Shown piece by piece: positions 11,131 through 23,071 of a stretch of DNA of 64,000 bases (position 1 is the first letter of the stretch; each line of letters opens with the position of its first letter). A program made the translations under genes and the position numbers. The notes under the pieces were generated by a model that worked only from the letters and a program-made list of their open reading frames with translations, had not been told where the DNA came from and did no database searches. The DNA lies in assembly GCA_009103225.1 (NCBI GenBank), contig RHPI01002090.1, positions 709,186-773,185 of the forward strand, given 5' to 3'. The stretch is from Chlorokybus atmophyticus. Taxonomy: Eukaryota > Streptophyta > Chlorokybophyceae > Chlorokybales > Chlorokybaceae.

Positions 11131-12040
11131 AAACAGTCGGACCGCCGGAGGGGTTTCATCTTGCAAAAACGGTCGTGTCGATATCGTGCGAAAGGGCGTG
11201 GGTCCGAGGGGTTCCCTCTGAGTCGCAGTGTTTGGGCTTGTCATGCCGTGTGGATTGGCCGGTCCACCGGCGGCGCTAAATGCGCAATTCCGCTAAGACG
11301 TGACGCGACCGGACTTGGCGTGTCGGCGGATGTCGAAGCGGTCCTTGCGAAATGGTGCGGAATTTGGCTCGGTGAAATTGAGTGTGAATGCACTTTATTA
11401 CAAATATCCGATGGTAACCACGCGATTTATCGGCGCTGCTAGCCCAGCCGGTTCGTGGGGTGTCCACGCGGATCTGCTCGGAGGCGCTGGGCCACCGCCT
11501 GCTCATGCTGGGCGTCATTGGGTGTTGCAGGGAGTGGCGGCGGCAACGTTAAAATAAGTTGATTAGCGTATATGGGCGGCGCTGGAGCTGACCAGCCAGT
11601 CAGCGCCGGCTCTGGTGGCGCCGTTTGGGAGAACTAGCTACCAGGCCGTCAGGCCGCCAGGCGCCCTGGCCTGGTCTGGCAAAAGGGTCCAACAGGGTCC
11701 GTGTGGACTTGCCGCGATATAATCGTAGAACAGATATTATCGTGATAAATGCCGCGCTGCCGACTTCCGTCGGCAGCATGCGGACTTTCGAGGAACATCA
11801 CCGACATTGCAAGACTCGCGACCGAGCCCGCGACTTAGCAGGCCGGTTGGGTCAGCAAACAATTCGGCGACTCACCTCACTGCCTTGCACGACAAAACGA
11901 GAACCACTCGGACTTGACAGGCCACAATTCTGGTGGACTCCTCGCGGACTCAACACGACACAACGGGGTCCGCCTCGTCCGCGTTCGCGCAGGACTTGCA
12001 AGATGGTTAGCAGTGAAAACCCCCTCGGGCGGTCCGACTG
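11131..12040. repeat. Imperfect inverted repeat arms about 0.85 kb apart
   Basis: Sequence from 11134 (CAGTCGGACCGCC, then GAGGGG-TTT-CA, then CATCTTGCAA) recurs in reverse complement at about 11996-12040 with small gaps. The arms could be the ends of a short non-autonomous element. No target duplication was identified. Confidence 0.45.
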
Positions 12041-14276
12041 CAAAGTACTTGATATACATCTACTCACTGCCCAGCCAATAGGAGGCAGGCCGCGCATACT
12101 GCCGCGCAGCCGGGCAGTCGCGAGTGGTGTCAGTCGCGGGTGCCACTCATGGCCCATCACATGGCCCGTGCGTAGGACCTTAAGATGCCGGCCGGCAGGC
12201 CGGCCCGACCAAACAGCCGCACCACTAGTTCCTCAACGGCGAACTGTCGTGTAAGGCCTGTAATGCGCTTTTCATCAAATTCAGTCCGTACCTCCAGTCC
12301 CTTGCTACCAAGGACACCCGATTGTGTATTTGCATCCACTCAACGATACAAGTTTCAACCGGACTTTGTACATATTGATTTGCATCATGTTACAGCGCAT
12401 GTAATTGCGTAATAGAAAGTGATTATCCCTATGTATGACTGATACATGATACACTTATGACAATGGGAGCGTGCGCTTCCACATGTTGATATAAAAATAT
12501 ACACAAATGTCGTAACAGATTGGTGGCTTGATTGTTATTTTTAACGGCGAACTTGACAATATACGCATGAGCACATATGCCTCATGTATATTATCGTATT
12601 TGCATAAAAAATACAGTTCAATGGCTTCAACTGAGAATCACAAAATGCACATGTACTTGCCGTCGAGCATCCACATCTTGAAGCAAACGTCTTTGCAAAA
12701 AAAACTAATTAACCGCATGAGTACTACATGTTGCAATTGATAAGTGTGCACGCTCTTCACAAATGCATTAAATATGATTCATATGCAAGAGAAAGATTAC
12801 AACAACGTTTATGTAAAACTGAATTGACGCCTATGATCATCATAAACATGTAACTTTTCTTGCAACATGCTATTAGTGCAGATAAGTCTAAACTGAAGGT
12901 TTAAGGGAAACACGCAAGGCCGACGGATAAGGTGGATAATGTCGTGTTATTAAAAACCAAAATGATGCTCATGTGCATATCATGCATAAAATCCAGCATT
13001 TATCACACAACTCACATCAAGAGTGACTATACGGGTCAATTGAGAGCCACAGTAGCGCGCACACATCACACAAAAGGGTTTAATCATCAAAGTAATTTGT
13101 TAACAACAAAAACAAACTTATGGGGCTGGAGCAAACCATATTATGGATGCGTGAAGCCGTTCAGATATTAAGAATCGTACATACTTTAATCAGATTCATG
13201 ATTTGCATGCACATTATTACGGTTGATGCTAATCACTTGATTGAATTATCATTGTAGTATAAGTTACAGTATGTGTGTAAATGCATAGCTTATGAAAGCA
13301 TATTATGTTATCCAACAAGGCATGTGTGCGTGCGTGTTATCGTACATGTGCCACACGTACGCGGCGTGTGTGCGTGTGTGTGCCTGTGTAAATGCATACG
13401 TGAGCTGAGACCAATCCCATTGCATTGCACACTACTAACATTGGCCCCAACATCCCTTTATGTGTGTATATGGGGTAGAAAACGGAGGCCCCTAATTTAC
13501 GCAGATACAAGGCCCTTCCATGTATTTGTTTCATTCTCGGCAAGAATGACAAAGACAAATTAATGACCACACATTAATCGCTTACGTAGTACATGTTCAC
13601 AAGTTTCATAAGTAATGCGCTTGCTATGAGTGCATGATTTGAGGTGCACATAGCGATAATGAAAAAATTCGACAAGTGCACCCACGTCCTAGGCCTGCTC
13701 CACACGTACACGTTTACGTTGCAAATGTTACACGGTGACTGACGAGAGACTGAGGGACTGTTGGATGCCTGACCCTATCTGAACCTAACGAACTTAACGA
13801 CTTGGGCCATAAAGGGACTGAATAAACTGCCGGTGCGTATTGTGGACAATAATCAATTGCTGACCGCCGATCGTACAGTACAGTGAACTGTTGCCTACCG
13901 GTGATGACGTGACATCAACATATTTTGACGGCCGACCGCCGGTCATGCTGCTTCTGTAACGGCGATCTACCTGTAATGGCAATTAAGTGTATATTCAGGC
14001 CCCTAATGGCGGCGGTCGATATCGGTGAGTCGGAGTTGACCCGCGGCAGGCCGGCGGCCGTACATAAGCCGCGGCGGCGACTAACCAACATTGGCAAGCA
14101 AGTGACCACACAATCTCAACTAAGTCTCCTAAGAGGGACGAGCAATGGCGGCGAGTTTCTGTTAGTCCGGTTAGTTATACTCGGCACACTTAATGGAACA
14201 ATTGTACCATTGCGATGATACAACAGTCCCATTAAAGTACCCTATACGGTACTTATCATTCAATGATTCAACGGTG

Positions 14277-14357
14277 CTGTCGTACCAATTTAGTGGTACG
14301 ACAGTACTATTGAACTTGAAGGACGTTGAGCGTTTGAAACGCAGCAGCGTTTCAAAC
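14277..14357. repeat. Two adjacent perfect hairpins
   Basis: 14277-14304: 11-bp arms (CTGTCGTACCA) around a 6-base loop. 14332-14357: 11-bp arms (GTTTGAAACGC) around a 4-base loop. A near-perfect 20-bp palindrome centred on CAATTG lies about 80 bases to the left. Confidence 0.8.
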
Positions 14358-14743
14358 ACTGAACGGCTTCATTTATAAAGACAGTTGTGCGGCGGCGGTG
14401 GCGGCAGCGACGGCGGCGGCACGGTTGGTGAGTTTGTGTATATATGTGTACACAGAGTAGTTGAGTTGCATGTGAATGATGGCGTTATGTTAAGTGCAAC
14501 AGCGCAAACCGCCCTTCTTACAGGCAAGGTCAGGCGGCGGTGGCGGCGGCATGGTAGGTGAGTTTCTTTGTATGTGTGTGTATGATGCCGTTGTGTTGAC
14601 GCCCTTGCCGACCAGGCCAAGCGGAGGAGGAGCGGCGAGGGCGGCGGTGGAGCGGCGGCGCAGGCGCGGAGGAGTGGAGAGTGAAGGAGCGGCGGCTGAG
14701 TATAAGGGTAGAGTATATATGGTAGTATCAATAGCTCAATGTT

Positions 14744-14768
14744 GTAGTAGTAGTAGTAGTAGTAGTAG
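14744..14768 (+). repeat. (TAG)n microsatellite
   Basis: About eight consecutive GTA/TAG units. Confidence 0.9.
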
Positions 14769-14988
14769 CTCAATGTAGTTTACTTTGTAGCGTAGCAACA
14801 TGTTACAATGTTTATTGTTATTATATTATATATTATATTACATTATATATTTGTTTTTCAGTCAAGTTATTATATTATATATTTGTGACTCGCCGTCTCT
14901 CACAGTTGACGACGATCACATGCAGTACCTGCTCGTGACTGAATGGTACGGATAGGTATTGGAGACAGTGACGTCAGGTATTTTAAAG

Positions 14989-15124
14989 GTACCATATGGT
15001 ACCCCAAAGGTACCTGATAAATGGGTACCTTTGAGGTACAGTCGCCGGTACCTAACTGTTGGGTACCGGTTAGTGAGGTCAAGTCCCCTTTGCTTGAGTG
15101 ATGGGTATTTAACAGGTACCTGTT
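14989..15124. repeat. Cluster of GGTACC-centred palindromes
   Basis: Six GGTACC hexamers in about 135 bases are arranged as nested inverted repeats: a 16-bp palindrome at 14989-15004, AAAGGTACC...GGTACCTTT at 15006-15032, CCGGTACC...GGTACCGG at 15045-15069, and AACAGGTACCTGTT at about 15111-15124. Confidence 0.8.
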
Positions 15125-15859
15125 AGTCAAGGTCAGTCCCTTTATGAAAACGGCCGCCGACTGATGGTGACGGCCGTTATACTCAGGTCTCTGTATCGAG
15201 ATTATAGGTGGACTGAGGTACAGTCTAAATGAGTAATTTAAGGTGCACGGCCGTTGCCAATATTTCATCGGCCGGCAGGGGAAACAATTTGCGACGTACG
15301 GTACGAAGTTACTGTACATGTAACAATTGGGGCCCGACCACTAGGCTATGGTAGTAAAAGACACTACCATGAGTGAGGTCTGTCATAATTTATTCCAATT
15401 CGTAACAGTATATTAGTTGTTGTAAGCCATGTACAGTTTACCCCTGCAAAGACACTTCGCTCTTAAAGCATAACCCCGCAAACATGATGCATTATAAGAA
15501 AGCCAAACGAAATATAGGCAAACATTGGTGCGTAAAAGTGCTTGAGTGCGAAGAGCATCTCTTTATTTGATGTAATTCTCGCAAGTTTCAGTGCACGATA
15601 TCAAGGGTCAGGGGACGCGTGATGGGTATAACATAAGGCGTGATCGACAACATCAGGGGGGGTAGACTGTACCCGTAAAACTTCATGCAAACACAAGTGT
15701 CGCAGCCAGTTCAGCCTGCGACTCGCAACTGCACGGCCAGTTGTGCTGGCCGCAAGGATCACCAGTGCCGGTCTGCCACTTGGACGGGTCGTTAGGGTTT
15801 GTGACCGAATAGACCATACTGGCCTGTTGCTCCGGAGCGCTTGCAGCGGCGGCGGCGCC

Positions 15860-16960
15860 ATGGCGGACAGCGACGGTGGCATACAGGCGCTGCTAGCCGC
15901 AGAACAGGAGGCGCAGTCCATTGTTGCGGCCGCGCGCGCAGGTGAGCACTTCTCGTCTCGGTTATGGGTTGATAACCTTGACAATGCACCATTTGTACAA
16001 TGGCAAAGTACAACCTATGTGATGAGTAGAAGCACTCACTGAAGGCTCGCCAAGCGGAGTTTGACGGATGTCGCATTACTCACAAAACTAAGCCTACAGC
16101 GTGCTTGTCGTCTTGCGGACATCGCTATTTGGCGGTGCTGTTTGCCAGAGAGAAAGTTGCTATTCTGCGTGATAGGGATCGATTGACGTTTTACGCACAA
16201 CTAGAGACTTGCCTTTATTTGGGGCGTTCACTAGGCCGAAAGTAACGTATTGAGTGCTTGTGTTTCGAAGATGCAGTGAGACGCTTTGAGCGGGACGATG
16301 TTTCTTTCTTGGGAATTACGTGCAGCAATGTGTAGCAGGGTTCACAATGTCCGTGTATCATTTGTGCTGTGTTGCACAAATGACACACGGACGTCGACAC
16401 ATGTAAGGCCTGTAGTATAGTTTTGATGTGAGGGGAAACTATGTTCGTCGCACCCAATCATAAAAACCTTTTACTCCTGGTACCAGCCAAGGCATCGCGG
16501 TTGAAGCAAGCTCGGGAAGAAGCCGAGGCGGAGATCGCCGCGTACAGGCAGCAACGTGAGGAGTCTTTCAAGAAGGCCCTTACCGCGGTAATTTAGATTC
16601 TGCGAAGTGCTTGTACATGTCTGTTGAGATGAGCCTGTCGTGGCGAGAGCTGAAGTTTTGGACAACTTTTAACAACCAACATTCCGTTAACATGTAGCAA
16701 ACAATGTGTGTGTGTGTGTGCAGTCGTCTGGTGATGCTGGAAGCACCTTCCAGCGGCTCGAAGTTGAGACCAAGCAGCAGATTGCTGGCATTGATGAGGC
16801 CACCAGGAAACTTGCCCCGGAGGTGTGTCGTTTATATTCAATTGCCTGCATGCAGCCTCGGCCTTTGCATGCAATCCTGCTGCACTTAATGCTAAAATGC
16901 CCTCACTGTGGTGTGCAGGTGTCCAACATGTTGCTAAAGATGGTGACGACTGTGCAATGA
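15860..16960 (+). CDS. VMA10: V-type H+-ATPase subunit G
   Basis: Four exons (15860-15941, 16487-16587, 16724-16822, 16919-16960) encode 107 residues, close to the usual 105-120 for subunit G. The protein starts MADSDGGIQALLAAEQEAQ, followed by IVAAARA, the conserved subunit G N-terminus. It continues as one long charged helix (LKQAREEAEAEIAAYRQQRE), the part that pairs with subunit E to form the peripheral stalk of V1. That stalk holds the catalytic head still while protons are pumped into vacuoles and other acidic compartments. The ATG at 15860 sits in a GCC-rich context and gives the family start. The last exon codes for only 13 residues. Intron 1 contains a strong hairpin. Confidence 0.92.
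16351..16390. repeat. Hairpin in V-ATPase G intron 1, 17-bp arms
   Basis: Arms 16351-16367 and 16374-16390 pair at 16 of 17 positions around a 6-base loop. Confidence 0.8.
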
Positions 16961-17785
16961 GTGTGCCTCTATGTACATCAGTAGTGTTGCAGTCACTATT
17001 ACACGGAAATGTTGGCTTGCCACCATAATGCCTGGGGAGCAGCCACTGAATGGGTCCGTGCAGTCTGAGTCCGTGCAGTGTGCATCTTGACTGGCAGATG
17101 TGTGCACATGCTTTTTTGGTTGGTATGTCACGCTCAGGACTGCGAACCGAGTCGACGTCACAAGAGTACAGGATATATGACGTGCTGTTGTGCACACACC
17201 ACAGTGTTTGCATTCATTGCTTGTCTGTGTTGTGCAATGCGAACACATGCTGGTCAGAGACGAACTGTTCCACTAAGTTGGGTTAAACTTGCCGGACTGA
17301 GAGACAATGTCAGTTGCAGTGGGTGCTGTGCACTTGCTTTGAGCATTGATGTTGTCAACATGTGACCATCATATAACTCTGGACTACAGTAACCTTTGAT
17401 GGTTGCCGATTGTTGACTTGTGATCACCATCTCAAAGCGGACTACTTTGCAATTTTTGGCATGGCATGGCATGCATATCTGAGCTGCACATGTGCTTGCT
17501 ATGACTAATGGCCCCTCTATTCTACAGTTTGTGAGACCACAGTTGTCAACGAATGGTTTGGATGGATATAGCTACCATCTGACTGACACGGACGCATCCG
17601 CATGCTAGCATACGCATTCTACGCTGCCACAAAACCACAAATATCACACATCCATGCATTCAGGCTATTGCCTAAAACATTGCGCTCGTTTTTTTGGCTA
17701 GGTGCAAGCAACGTGCTGACAAACAAACAACAATGCGGCAGCTTTCAACACGCAAATTCCGACAGCATGAGTCATGTGCACATTG
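16961..17785. other. Intergenic between convergent genes
   Basis: Lies between the stops of V-ATPase G and VPS33. Nothing recognisable beyond the expected 3' untranslated sequence. Confidence 0.5.
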
Positions 17786-20461
17786 TCACGTTCGCCCATA
17801 GTCTTCTACAAGAGTGTTGAGTAGTGACATGCCACTGACCAGCTTGGTCGTGGCAACCACAAAGTCGTGTGACACTGACTCTTGCATACTCCACCAGCGC
17901 AGCGCAGACACCTCCGCATATGTGACACCACCTACGAACACTACCAACACTCGAGAACGGCGCGAGCTCGCAGCGGGCTGTTGTTGCGAGGCCAATGAGG
18001 TGGACGCAGCGTGATCATCCTCGCCAACCATCGCATCAAAGTGCGGACCTGGCAGGTTTTTCAAAACATCCTCAATCGGCTTCCACCCTCCAGTGATGGC
18101 CTGTTGCACCAATCGTATGCTGAGAGGTGCGTATCCTGAGTATGTGAAGGCAATGTCAGTTGCCGCTGAATCGTCGTGATCGTCAACCACCAGCTTCATG
18201 GCGCGCTTGATCAACGCATACGCGCCTTTGCCGTCCTGTTTGCGAAGAAGGCCAGCCTTCTCAAGGTTTGTGACGGTGAACAACTTATCAAACCCGTACG
18301 CGTGCAGCAGCTCCCGCCGGAAGGCGTCAAAATGCTTGCGCGGGAGCCCGTTGGAGGTGAGAGAGAGCAGGCATAGCAACCGCAGCACCGCCAGCAAGGG
18401 CTCCTGTTTGCACACCATCTCTTCCACGTACTCGCTGTTGGCGTCAAAATTACGGCCCTCAACCATGGCCTGCTCCATGTTTATCCTAGACAGGAATGCG
18501 GGAGCCCGCGTCGCGACCGTTAACTGCTCGGCAATGCCGATATGTCGCTCAATCTCCGGTAGCGCGTTCAACTTCTTGACAAACTGCTTAATCTCGGCCA
18601 CCTCCGGTGACAGCCCCTTGTAATCGGACCTTATTGTGGTGGCTCTTTCACGCAAGACCGCTCCGACTACGCTGAAATTTTTGTCACGGATTTCCCGGAA
18701 CAGTTTGTCCGATGAGTTGAGCGGGATTTTGACCTTCTTCGTGGTGGAGCTTGACGCGGCGCCAGCGGGGTCCTGAACCTTCTGTTCCATCTCTACAGTC
18801 CCGTTGTTGATGCGCAGGATCTCGTCGATCAGCCCCTCGTACGTGAGTTGCGTGCACATTGGCGTCAACATGTCCACTTCGCGGTCGATGAGCACCATCG
18901 TGTCGAACTCGGGTGGCGCGGTCCGGCCCTTTGTGGATTCCAGCAGCACCTCTCGGCGCATCCTCGCCATGATGTCCGCCACGGCATTCGCGCCTGCTCC
19001 CTTTCCCATCACGCGAGGGATGATGCCCCACGATGCCTGTACACAATGACAGCACTCAGCAGTTCAAAATCACATCATTGTGTTAACTGCTGGTGCTTAA
19101 CAGCACAGCAGTGCTGCTGGAGTGAAATGATGGCTGCTTGCCTGTAGCTTTGTTAGCGCGCGTGCAAGGTAAAACAGCGAGCTGCGGTCCCCATCAACCG
19201 CGCACTCTTTGAAGGACATATCCATCTCCAAGGAAAGCACGTCTTCGTCAAAAGGTATAAACTCCAGCTCGTACTCGCCGATGGTGACGTCCCCCAGCAC
19301 GCCTCTCTCTTCGAGGATCTTGTACATGCACACACCGCTGTGTTGTGTGTGTGGGACAAACAGATCCATCCAGCATACAGCATGCACATCGAGTACCTTC
19401 TCGCAGACCATTGTTCGGCGCGGCACAAAGTACAGCGCCGAGTGCTTCGCTGCGTCTGTCTGTGCGTTGTGCTGAAGGTGCTGCGCTATCATGTCCATGT
19501 ACTGCAGTCTCGGCCGAACCAGGTACAGTATGTTCTTCACGTCGGTGATGATGGGCTCTGATGACAAGTGGTGCAACTGCACAACTCCATGCTCCTGAGC
19601 AGCACAATCAGGGACAACATGAACCTAATCATCCTGCGGCAGTGGACAGGTGCATGGGCGTCTAATCTGGGCATACAGGTCACAAACATCGCTTGGTCAC
19701 CTTGAGCATGGAAGGCTGCGCTATCAAGGCCAAAGGGCCGCTAAGGTTGGGGTCCAGCACCAACACCTTCTTGCCTCGCATCTCCGGCTGGAGGAGCACA
19801 TGCATGCAAACGGTGTCAGGCCCAACTAGATTTCCAACCGACGTCATTTGTGGATACGTAAGAGTACGCTTGCTGTCGCACATTAGCACAATGCATTTGT
19901 CATGCAGCGCTTTCGTCCTGCTCTGTTTTGCAAGTTTGCAAGCTTGTAAGTTGCCAGCACACTGCAATGCGCTGGTATGCAATTTGAGCTCGCCATAACG
20001 GCACAATGACTGCTACCACGTGACCAAAGTTAGTCAAGGCTCTACAGTATGTGCGTTGTTGACGTGCATTATGCTTGTCGCTCAATGACCCTGAGAGTAA
20101 CGCATTCATGATTGTGCAAGCAGCAACAGTCGGAACAGCTGTGCGCAGTTGGAGCAACATTGTCGGTGGCAGCAGCATGACTGCCACTACAAGTGTACGC
20201 TGTATGACCAGTGTACATTATTATTACTTCGGCGTTCAAGCAATCTGCTTGGTCGTTTCGACTATACGCAACACAATTGCGTGTCAGCAACAGCCAATCA
20301 ACCACGTTTGACAGCTGCAGGGCACTAACAACTAATGGAACCACCAACACCACTAGTGGTAACAACAACAGAGCGAGATCCCACGCCCAACTCACCGAAT
20401 CCAGCACGTCTATGAGCTCTTTGCGAGCCTGCTCGCCGCATGCCTGCGCCAGCGCCATCAT
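17786..20461 (-). CDS. VPS33: VPS33, Sec1/Munc18-family subunit of HOPS/CORVET
   Basis: Five exons (20396-20461, 19701-19787, 19397-19594, 19142-19318, 17786-19036) encode 592 residues, the usual length for VPS33. It is the SM-protein subunit of the HOPS and CORVET tethering complexes, where it templates and protects SNARE bundles during fusion at endosomes and lysosomes/vacuoles. Visible conserved stretches are KKVLVLDPNLSGPLALI, the FVPRRTMVCEKILEE and IGEYELEFIPFDEDVLSLE blocks, GKGAGANAVADIMARMRRE, the Sec1 motif FDTMVLIDREVDMLTPM followed by CTQLTYEGLIDE, and a C-terminus with VVFVGGVTYAEVSALRWWS, typical of VPS33. Intron 3 is a stop-free multiple of three, and intron 4 appears to use a GC donor. 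The start codon is the first of two adjacent ATGs. The gene is divergent from NudC. Confidence 0.93.
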
Positions 20462-20663
20462 CGCCGCCCCTCTGTCAGCCCCGCACGCCCGCCCGCCGGC
20501 CGCAGCCTGGCCTGGGCGGCACTACAGGCCAGGCTGCATTGCTCACGTAAGTAAAGGTTGTTGCTCAGCAACTCATAGCTGCGGCGGCGGCGGCGGCGGC
20601 GGTGGTTGTTGATAGTACTTTGGTGACTGCTGTGGACGCAGTTACGCGCAAAGGTTGCTCGCC
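20462..20663. promoter_or_regulatory. Shared 5' region of VPS33 and NudC
   Basis: Only 202 bases separate the two divergent start codons, so both promoters and 5' untranslated regions must lie here or overlap. It contains a (GGC)n run at about 20581-20604 that would sit in the NudC leader. No TATA-like element is evident. Confidence 0.5.
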
Positions 20664-22739
20664 ATGGTGAGCTTGGAGGAGATGGAGGACGACTCCGTCG
20701 TTGCTGCCCCGCCTGCTCAACCCGAGCACGACCAGGAGCTGGAGAAGCTGCTGTCCGCCCACGGGGCGCAGCCGCATGCGCTGCTCAGGACCGTCTTCGA
20801 CTTCCTGCGCCGCCGCTCAGCCTTCTTCTCTGAGGATGCCGCAGAGGTGTGTTTGTGGGAGCATCGGGCAGGTTGATGTGTTGGGCTCCTTGTGCGTCTC
20901 CGTCAGCAGTCGGTTGAGAGTGGCGTGCTCATGTGACCCTACCAAACTACTGTCGCATTGCATGCAGCATGCAGCGGTTGATGATCAGCGCTGTGTGTGA
21001 CATGCATTGGGGTCCTGGATGGTCATTCTGCCGGCTAGCAAACAAGCTCGCACGGCCGGGTCGTTTGCAGCCTTCCAGATTGGCTGTGGGGTCAGCATGC
21101 CAGCAGTAAATGCAATTTGTACATTGAAATTCAGAGAATGTGCTTGATTGAGCAATGTCGTTGTCGTTGTGCATGGCGCAAGGTTGATGCTTACACCTTG
21201 TTTCCAGCCTTGAGGTGCACGATGGTCAACTTGCGTGCATCCCAGAACTGTGAGCTTGATGCAGGCCAAAGTGACAGAACTTGCAAGGGAGATGAAGCGT
21301 GCCCGCAGTGCAGACGATGAGGAGCTGAAGCGTAAGCAAGCGGATGCTAAGAAGCCAAAGGCCGCAAGTAGTGCCACTGTTGGTGTGTCGTCTCGAAGCA
21401 CAACCAACACCAATGCAGCAGAAGGCTCTTTGACTCCAAGCGAAGATTTTGACCGTGCAGCTGTCATGCAGGTTACTTGTTTATGTCTGTGCCACCCTCC
21501 CGCTGCATGGGTCCACTTGCTTGCATAGACTGATAGATATGTGTTTACTTGCAACTTGCCAAGTAATGCTGATGTTGCAGGAAGTCGAGGAGATCAATCA
21601 GATCAAGGCGGGAAAGGGGCCAGCTGCGACAGCGGATGATGCAGATGCACAGAAGGCTGACACAGCGGAAGATGAGAAGGAGGAGGAGAAAGGCATAAGT
21701 AAGTTGATCTAGTAACGGCAGCATGTGTTTCAAGTGAAACACATGCTGCCGCTTCCTCCTTTTGAACACAACTAGTCTGTTGGCAGCAGCTGCGTGCTCA
21801 TTTCCATTCTGCAGAGCCAAACAGCGGAAACGGAGGAGACCTTGAGCAGTATTCCTGGACGCAAACACTACAGGACGTCAATGTCACGATGCCCATTCCT
21901 GCGGGCACCAAGGCGCGCTTTGTGGACTGCGTTATCAAGAAAGACTACATCAAGGCGGGTCTGAAGGGACAGCCGCCTGTCCTTGACGTGAGTGCCCTGT
22001 AGTCAAGTTTGATGAATATGCAAGTACGATGCATAAAACAGAACGTGCGTGCATGCTAACATGAGCACAATGTGATGAGTTACATCTTGTTGGTTGTGCA
22101 GGGCGCTCTTCACAAGCCAGTGCTCCCTGATGACTGTTTCTGGAGCATTGGTGGGCATTCGCATGTGCCGGATCAGCAGTACCAACATGTTGATTTCTTG
22201 CAGACTGTCACTCACTCCGCTGTTGTGCAGAGGATGGCAATACGCTCAACATCTTCCTGTCCAAGGTCAACCAGATGGAGTGGTGGAATTGTATCCAGCA
22301 AGGTCATCCGGAGATCAATACGCAGAAGGTCGAGCCCGAGAACTCCAAACTATCTGATCTTGATGGAGAAACGCGTGCAACGGTTGAGAAGATGATGGTA
22401 AGGGACATAACTCCTTGCGACAGCGTGCTGTCTGCCAAGCAGCGCCTTTGAGATGTGCTGTGCGTCCACATTCTAAGTTCTCCACCCTGCAACTGCAGTA
22501 CGATCAGCGACAGAAGTCGCTGGGCCTGCCCACAAGCGATGAACAATCCAAGCAGGACATCCTCAAGAAGTTCATGGCTCAGGTGATTTTTACAGATTGC
22601 ACTTCAGGTTGGATGCGCTTTTGGCTGTGCTCATTGCCAATCACAACCACGTTTTGGATTGATGGCATTGCATTCTGACAATTGTGTTGTTGGTTTGCAG
22701 CACCCGGAGATGGATTTTTCAAAGGCAAAGATTAGCTAG
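20664..22739 (+). CDS. NUDC: NudC, nuclear distribution protein C (CS-domain co-chaperone)
   Basis: Eight exons (20664-20846, 21265-21471, 21581-21698, 21815-21987, 22102-22150, 22231-22397, 22499-22582, 22701-22739) give 339 residues, close to animal NUDC. NudC works with Hsp90 to stabilise dynein-pathway clients such as LIS1 and WD-repeat proteins. The N-terminal domain ([17 protein letters not shown]) is followed by a coiled-coil of Lys/Glu/Arg, an acidic linker, then the CS domain from [20 protein letters not shown] through VGL-type [28 protein letters not shown] and [10 protein letters not shown]-like [12 protein letters not shown]. The C-terminus is diagnostic: [20 protein letters not shown] and then [12 protein letters not shown]. 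All phases close. Intron 3 carries a 17-bp-arm perfect hairpin. Cytoplasmic location is expected. Confidence 0.95.
21716..21751. repeat. Perfect hairpin in NudC intron 3, 17-bp arms, 2-base loop
   Basis: CGGCAGCATGTGTTTCA at 21716-21732 is repeated exactly in reverse complement at 21735-21751 with only AG between. Confidence 0.9.
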
Positions 22740-23071
22740 GTTGTGCATGTAAGGCTCATCACAAAGATTGTGCCTGCATAGTTTGTTCTCTTCCCGACGT
22801 TGAGTGTTTTTGTTCTCTTCCCAACGGCTTGTTGGAGATTAAATGTTGCGTTGTAGACTGAGCACACTTCTTCAGTGTTCTTTCGCCCACCTCTGTGTTG
22901 TTTGCGGTTGCACACACAGAGCCTTGCAATGCATATGTACTGGTCCTCACTACCCCAAGTAAACTCACGCTGTCCAGCATGACGTCACAGGTCTCTCTTC
23001 AACCCAGTAAGTTGGTTGATGCCGGCGTCTTTTACAGCTATCTAGCGTGCATGCATCACAAGGAGGCTGCA

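Larger units (their letters stand above)
11054..15859. other. Gene-poor, palindrome-rich intergenic region
   Basis: About 4.8 kb without a supported gene. The left part (11.1-12.3 kb) is GC-richer and open in several frames but matches nothing I know. The middle (12.4-13.7 kb) is AT-rich. The right part has GGC-rich blocks, hairpins, a TAG microsatellite and a GGTACC palindrome cluster, listed separately. Confidence 0.5.

Noticed and set aside
11625-12254. 209-codon Arg/Pro-rich open frame
   Set aside because: No motif, no splice logic, and it overlaps inverted-repeat arms; GC-rich DNA makes such frames by chance.
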